From Flavobacterium sp. (GTDB lineage: Bacteria > Bacteroidota > Bacteroidia > Flavobacteriales > Flavobacteriaceae), in contig JASLID010000113.1 in NCBI GenBank assembly GCA_030153045.1, positions 1 through 9,431 on the forward strand: a stretch of DNA of 9,431 bases, given 5' to 3'. Shown in pieces: positions 6,153 through 9,431 of the stretch. The notes under the pieces were generated by a model. The model had not been told where the DNA came from. It saw only the letters and a list, made by a program, of their open reading frames with translations, and did not search any database. A program made the translations under genes and the position numbers. Each line of letters begins with the position of its first letter. The stretch's first letter is position 1.

Positions 6153-6197
6153 AAGACATTTGTCAAAATATAGAAAATATATCTTGACAAATGTCAA
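6153..6197. repeat. Inverted repeat of two FNR-box-like palindromes; possible operator pair or 3' hairpin
   Basis: The arms 6155-6172 and 6178-6195 form an 18-bp stem with a 5-nt loop; the only imperfect pair is A-C on + and T-G on the minus strand. Each outer arm lies in a palindrome of its own. TTGACAAATGTCAA (6184-6197) is perfect, and AAGACATTTGTCAA (6153-6166) has one intact half. Their centres are 31 bp apart, close to three helical turns. The form TTGAC-N4-GTCAA resembles CRP/FNR-superfamily sites (FNR: TTGAT-N4-ATCAA). The element starts about 20 nt after the peptidase stop and has no T-tract on either side, so it is not a standard intrinsic terminator. Confidence 0.6.
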
Positions 6198-6215
6198 ATA
6201 ACTTTCTATTTCTTT

Positions 6216-9200
6216 TTAATTGATGTCTTTTTCATTATCTTCTAAAAAAGTATCCATTTTTTTGATATTTGGATCAACACTGATTACGTTTGGCTTTCCG
6301 GAAACAATCATTTTACCTTTCACCTTATTGTTTTTAATTTGAAATTCCTGAATTGATAATTTATCGTTTTCATCGTAAATACCGATGTCGATTGTAGCAT
6401 CGTTAGGAATCAATCTGCGTTTTCCTTTACTGTCTTCACTGAATTTAGAACTGCTGACATCGAAAGTAACTTCATATCTTTGATTTGAAATCTTTTTACT
6501 GCTTACCGATTCCACTTTGGAAGAATATGTAATAATCTGCTTGAACATTTCATCAATTCTTGAATGCAGTTCCATTGGAGTAACCTTATAAATTTCATCA
6601 ATTAAATCCTGAGAATCAGCGGGTTCATTTGGAAAAGCATATTTTTCGTTCAATGCTTTCAAAGCTTTGTTCACATTTGATTCACCAATTAGCAAACGCA
6701 ACTGATGCATAATCACCATTCCCTTATTGTACTGCAAATGAGGTGTGTCGTATGTTGTTTTGTACAAAGGCGTTTCCAGATCAAAACTTCTGTTGCTTAA
6801 GTACAAATCCAAATGCACTTTAACCGTTTCCAAAGCGCGTTCACGGCCATGTCGCCTTTCATAAAGCATCAATTCAGTATATTGGGCTAATGTTTCAGTT
6901 AAAATAGCGCCACCTTCTTTCTCTTCAGGGCTTATTTTTGAATTTCCCCACCATTGATGAGATAATTCATGCCCCGCCAGCTGATTGATCACATCTTCTT
7001 TATCGCCTCTGCTAATGTCGCTGTAAAAGCCAAAGTTCTCCTTCATATAAATCGTTCCCGGATAAGCTGTCGCTGCAAATCCATTGACAAAAGAAGAAAT
7101 CTCGGCATATCGGATGACTTTATGTGGGTATTTGCCGAAATGCTGTTGGCAATAATCCAAGGTTTTTTTTGTAGCATGAATGATTTCATCAACATTCCTG
7201 TGATGGCGTTTGTCGTAATAAATCTCAATTGGAATGCCTTTGTAAATTTCTTTTTTTACTTCATATCTTGCTGATGAAAAGGCAAATCGGAATGGAATTT
7301 TACTATCCATTTTATAATGAAAATAATTTCTGTTATTCGATTTCCATTGTTTTATCAAATCTCCGGAGCCAATAGCAATTTGGTCTCCGGAAGTGGAAAC
7401 AACCACTTCAAAGTCAATAAAATCATACGGAACAACAATAGGATCTTCCAGTTTTTTAAGTGGTGCCAGTGGTTGCATTTTTCTTTTTGTTCTTTCATTT
7501 TCATCGTCAAGCTGATTGCCGGTCTGATAACCCAATCTTGGATAATAGCGGCTGATTCTCATAAATGAACCGTTGTCAATTATAGAATTGAAAGCCGTGT
7601 GTCCTTTAAAAGGCGACCAGGAAGAAGTAAACGAAAAATCGATTGTTAGTTCTTCTTTTGGCTGCAGCTTTTTATCTAATTTGTACCAATAATGTCCGAA
7701 ATGAGCATCGCTTTGCATCAATTTTGAATTAGGAATGGCAATGGAAACCAATTTTATATTTTCATCAATGTACAACAGTAAACTATCGATAGGATCTTCA
7801 GAGTTGTTTACCAATTTATAGCTTCCTTTTACCTTATAACTATTGCTTTCCGGAAATAAATCGATATTGGTTTTTAGCGAAACAATTGAAGGCTGATTCA
7901 ATGTTTCAAATTTTCTATATTTTGTTTCGTATTGCTGACTCCAATCTTGTTGGTCTTCTTTGGTTACATATGGGCTTTTAATATTGGTTTCGTAAAAAAT
8001 ATAGCTTCCAAAACTCATCAAAAACAATCCACCTAAAGCTAAAATGCCTTTTTGCATAAAATTCACTTTCGGCAGTTTTAAGGTGTTTTTAATTGAAAAA
8101 CTATTCGTTTTAGATGAAATTCCGCTAAAAAATAGCATAATCAATCCAATTCCAATACAATACAACATTTTAATATGGAATGAAAAAGCGTATTTTCCAA
8201 AGCCATTCAAATCGAAATATTCTACTTTCAAAATTTCAGCAAAACGAAATAACGGGTAATTTATACCCACCATTCCGCCAACACTTGTACAGAACAAAAG
8301 CGTGATTATTGTAGCTAAAATTAATCCGATGTATCGATTTTGAACCATCGTTTGAATGGTTAAAATTAACGACGCAATGAGTACCATTGGCAATCCAATA
8401 AAATAGAATAATGACAGATACAATCCGGTTTCTATTGGCGCATTTCCTTTGATCATCTGAAAAGAAACACCAATCAGAATACCCATTGCTATTAATAAGA
8501 AAGGAACAATCGAAAGCGAAATCAATTTCGAAACAAAAAGTATGCTTTGGTTGTAAGGTGTCACGTTTTCAAGCATTTCAAATCGAACAGAATCACTTCT
8601 CCATACCAACTCATTACTATAAAAAAGCATAATCAAAATCATGACAAAAGGCAGCCTGTCCATGATGGTAGTAATCATTAATCCTGTCGTGGTAATGCTT
8701 TCAGCCATTCTCATGCCTCCATTAATTTCGTCTTTAATTTCGATGATGAGCAATCCGCCCAATAATATTACAATCAATAGAAAAGGAATTCCTTTAATGA
8801 TAAGCGATACGTCAATTTTAACAAAACTTTTTAAAACTTCGATGTTGTGTTTTAGCGTTTGAAATTCGATGTTCTGAAGTTTTGTGAATTTTGAAACTAC
8901 CAATTCCGAAGCAATAATTTTTTCTTTTTTCAGCTTTCTGGCTTTCATTTTTCGGAAAGAAAACAATCGATACGAAAAAAATAATACCACAAACGATATC
9001 GTTAACAGCAAAATACGGTTGAACAGGAAATTATCAATCAGCATAATATTGTTGGTGTTTCGATCGAAAGCAGTCCAATACCTGCTTTGTTCAAAAAATG
9101 CAGCCAACCCGAACGGATCTAATTTTGCGACTAACGACATCGATTCAGAAGAAGCTGGCGATGCGCCTGCAAATACAGGCGAATTAGAAAATAAAGAACC

Positions 9201-9431
9201 AACAACATATAGTATAAAAATGAACAAACCACCAACATAGATCATCAGTTTATTTCTTGTCATCCAGGCCAAACCTGCTAAAATGGAAACACAAAAGAAA
9301 ATATTAGGCAACGCAATAGTCAAAAACGGCCAAACATAATTAAATAGTGAAAAAGCACCATAATCATCTTTGGGCAACCACGGCATTACATGTCCAATCA
9401 TCAATCCTAAAGCAAACATGGCAAAGGAAAA
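6216..9431 (-). CDS. ABC-2-type permease / M1 family aminopeptidase fusion; 5' end beyond the window
   Basis: Integral membrane protein with an ABC-type permease half and a peptidase half; the transported or cleaved substrate is unknown. The frame is open to the right edge, and codons before the ATG at 9419 encode FSFA, continuing a hydrophobic segment, so the true start is probably outside. Numbering from that ATG, hydrophobic segments lie near 29-52, 58-77, 133-153, 208-228, 246-268, 297-320, 332-356, 363-386, 417-434 and 457-476. YSNELVWRSD (267-276) resembles ABC-2 permeases. From about 490 comes a soluble M1-like domain: HELSH (817-821), Glu842 in LTETLAQY as presumed third zinc ligand, and Tyr897 in YNKG. 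The canonical GxMEN motif is not recognisable; FAATAYPGTIYMKE (781-794) occupies its place. The ATPase partner is not in the window. Confidence 0.88.
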   Translation of the reverse strand, partial: FSFAMFALGLMIGHVMPWLPKDDYGAFSLFNYVWPFLTIALPNIFFCVSILAGLAWMTRNKLMIYVGGLFIFILYVVGSLFSNSPVFAGASPASSESMSLVAKLDPFGLAAFFEQSRYWTAFDRNTNNIMLIDNFLFNRILLLTISFVVLFFSYRLFSFRKMKARKLKKEKIIASELVVSKFTKLQNIEFQTLKHNIEVLKSFVKIDVSLIIKGIPFLLIVILLGGLLIIEIKDEINGGMRMAESITTTGLMITTIMDRLPFVMILIMLFYSNELVWRSDSVRFEMLENVTPYNQSILFVSKLISLSIVPFLLIAMGILIGVSFQMIKGNAPIETGLYLSLFYFIGLPMVLIASLILTIQTMVQNRYIGLILATIITLLFCTSVGGMVGINYPLFRFAEILKVEYFDLNGFGKYAFSFHIKMLYCIGIGLIMLFFSGISSKTNSFSIKNTLKLPKVNFMQKGILALGGLFLMSFGSYIFYETNIKSPYVTKEDQQDWSQQYETKYRKFETLNQPSIVSLKTNIDLFPESNSYKVKGSYKLVNNSEDPIDSLLLYIDENIKLVSIAIPNSKLMQSDAHFGHYWYKLDKKLQPKEELTIDFSFTSSWSPFKGHTAFNSIIDNGSFMRISRYYPRLGYQTGNQLDDENERTKRKMQPLAPLKKLEDPIVVPYDFIDFEVVVSTSGDQIAIGSGDLIKQWKSNNRNYFHYKMDSKIPFRFAFSSARYEVKKEIYKGIPIEIYYDKRHHRNVDEIIHATKKTLDYCQQHFGKYPHKVIRYAEISSFVNGFAATAYPGTIYMKENFGFYSDISRGDKEDVINQLAGHELSHQWWGNSKISPEEKEGGAILTETLAQYTELMLYERRHGRERALETVKVHLDLYLSNRSFDLETPLYKTTYDTPHLQYNKGMVIMHQLRLLIGESNVNKALKALNEKYAFPNEPADSQDLIDEIYKVTPMELHSRIDEMFKQIITYSSKVESVSSKKISNQRYEVTFDVSSSKFSEDSKGKRRLIPNDATIDIGIYDENDKLSIQEFQIKNNKVKGKMIVSGKPNVISVDPNIKKMDTFLEDNEKDIN

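Noticed and set aside
6059..6190. 44-codon upstream extension of the SGNH hydrolase
   Set aside because: It would place the signal peptide inside the protein and read through the inverted repeat and the possible promoter; ATG 6058 starts directly at a good signal peptide.
6153..6197. Intrinsic terminator after the permease/peptidase gene
   Set aside because: The stem is strong, but neither strand has a T-tract after it and the arms are A/T-rich; it is kept only as a repeat or possible operator.
276..9240. Open frames on the plus strand opposite the cys genes, the hydrolase and the permease/peptidase
   Set aside because: They lie antisense to well-supported genes, show no recognisable domains and have no promoter boxes; they are by-products of the coding strand.
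1..9431. CRISPR arrays, insertion sequences, tRNA or rRNA genes
   Set aside because: I saw no regularly spaced repeats, transposase-like ORFs, terminal inverted repeats or structural RNA signatures.

Overview
The window looks like chromosomal DNA of a Bacteroidota bacterium, most likely a flavobacterium (Flavobacterium or a close relative). The reasons are low G+C with A/T-rich spacers, no Shine-Dalgarno motifs, promoter boxes of the Bacteroidota form TAnnTTTG, a secreted protein with a type IX secretion (T9SS) C-terminal sorting domain, and an ABC permease/M1 aminopeptidase fusion of a kind common in this phylum. Every supported gene is on the minus strand, so transcription runs from high to low coordinates. 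Family assignments rest on motifs read by eye.

Layout in transcription order. (1) 9431-6216: a membrane protein cut by the right window edge, with an ABC-2-like permease half followed by an M1-type zinc metallopeptidase half. (2) 6215-6059: a spacer with an 18-bp-stem inverted repeat made of two FNR-box-like palindromes 31 bp apart, and a possible promoter. (3) 6058-4832: a secreted SGNH/GDSL-type hydrolase with a PKD domain and a T9SS sorting domain. (4) 4831-4298: a 534-bp stretch without a conventional gene. It holds a strong Bacteroidota-type promoter and two consecutive leader-peptide/terminator modules. (5) 4297-1: a sulfate assimilation and cysteine operon, cysH-cysD-cysN-cysE-cysK, with cysK cut by the left edge.

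The operon covers much of the route from sulfate to cysteine. CysD and CysN make APS, CysH reduces APS to sulfite, CysE makes O-acetylserine and CysK condenses it with sulfide. There is no APS kinase, and CysH has the four cysteines of the iron-sulfur APS reductases, so the pathway should bypass PAPS. Sulfite reductase is not in the window.

The most interesting element is the leader. Two short ORFs (24 and 36 codons) carry dense Met/Cys runs (MMMCMCC and CMMMMCCM). Each is followed by a stem-loop plus T-tract terminator, and each contains just after the Met/Cys run a segment complementary to the 5' arm of its own terminator (9 bp with one G-U; 8 bp perfect). This is the architecture of ribosome-mediated transcription attenuation, present twice in series behind one promoter. 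It would let Cys/Met starvation open the operon through two gates.
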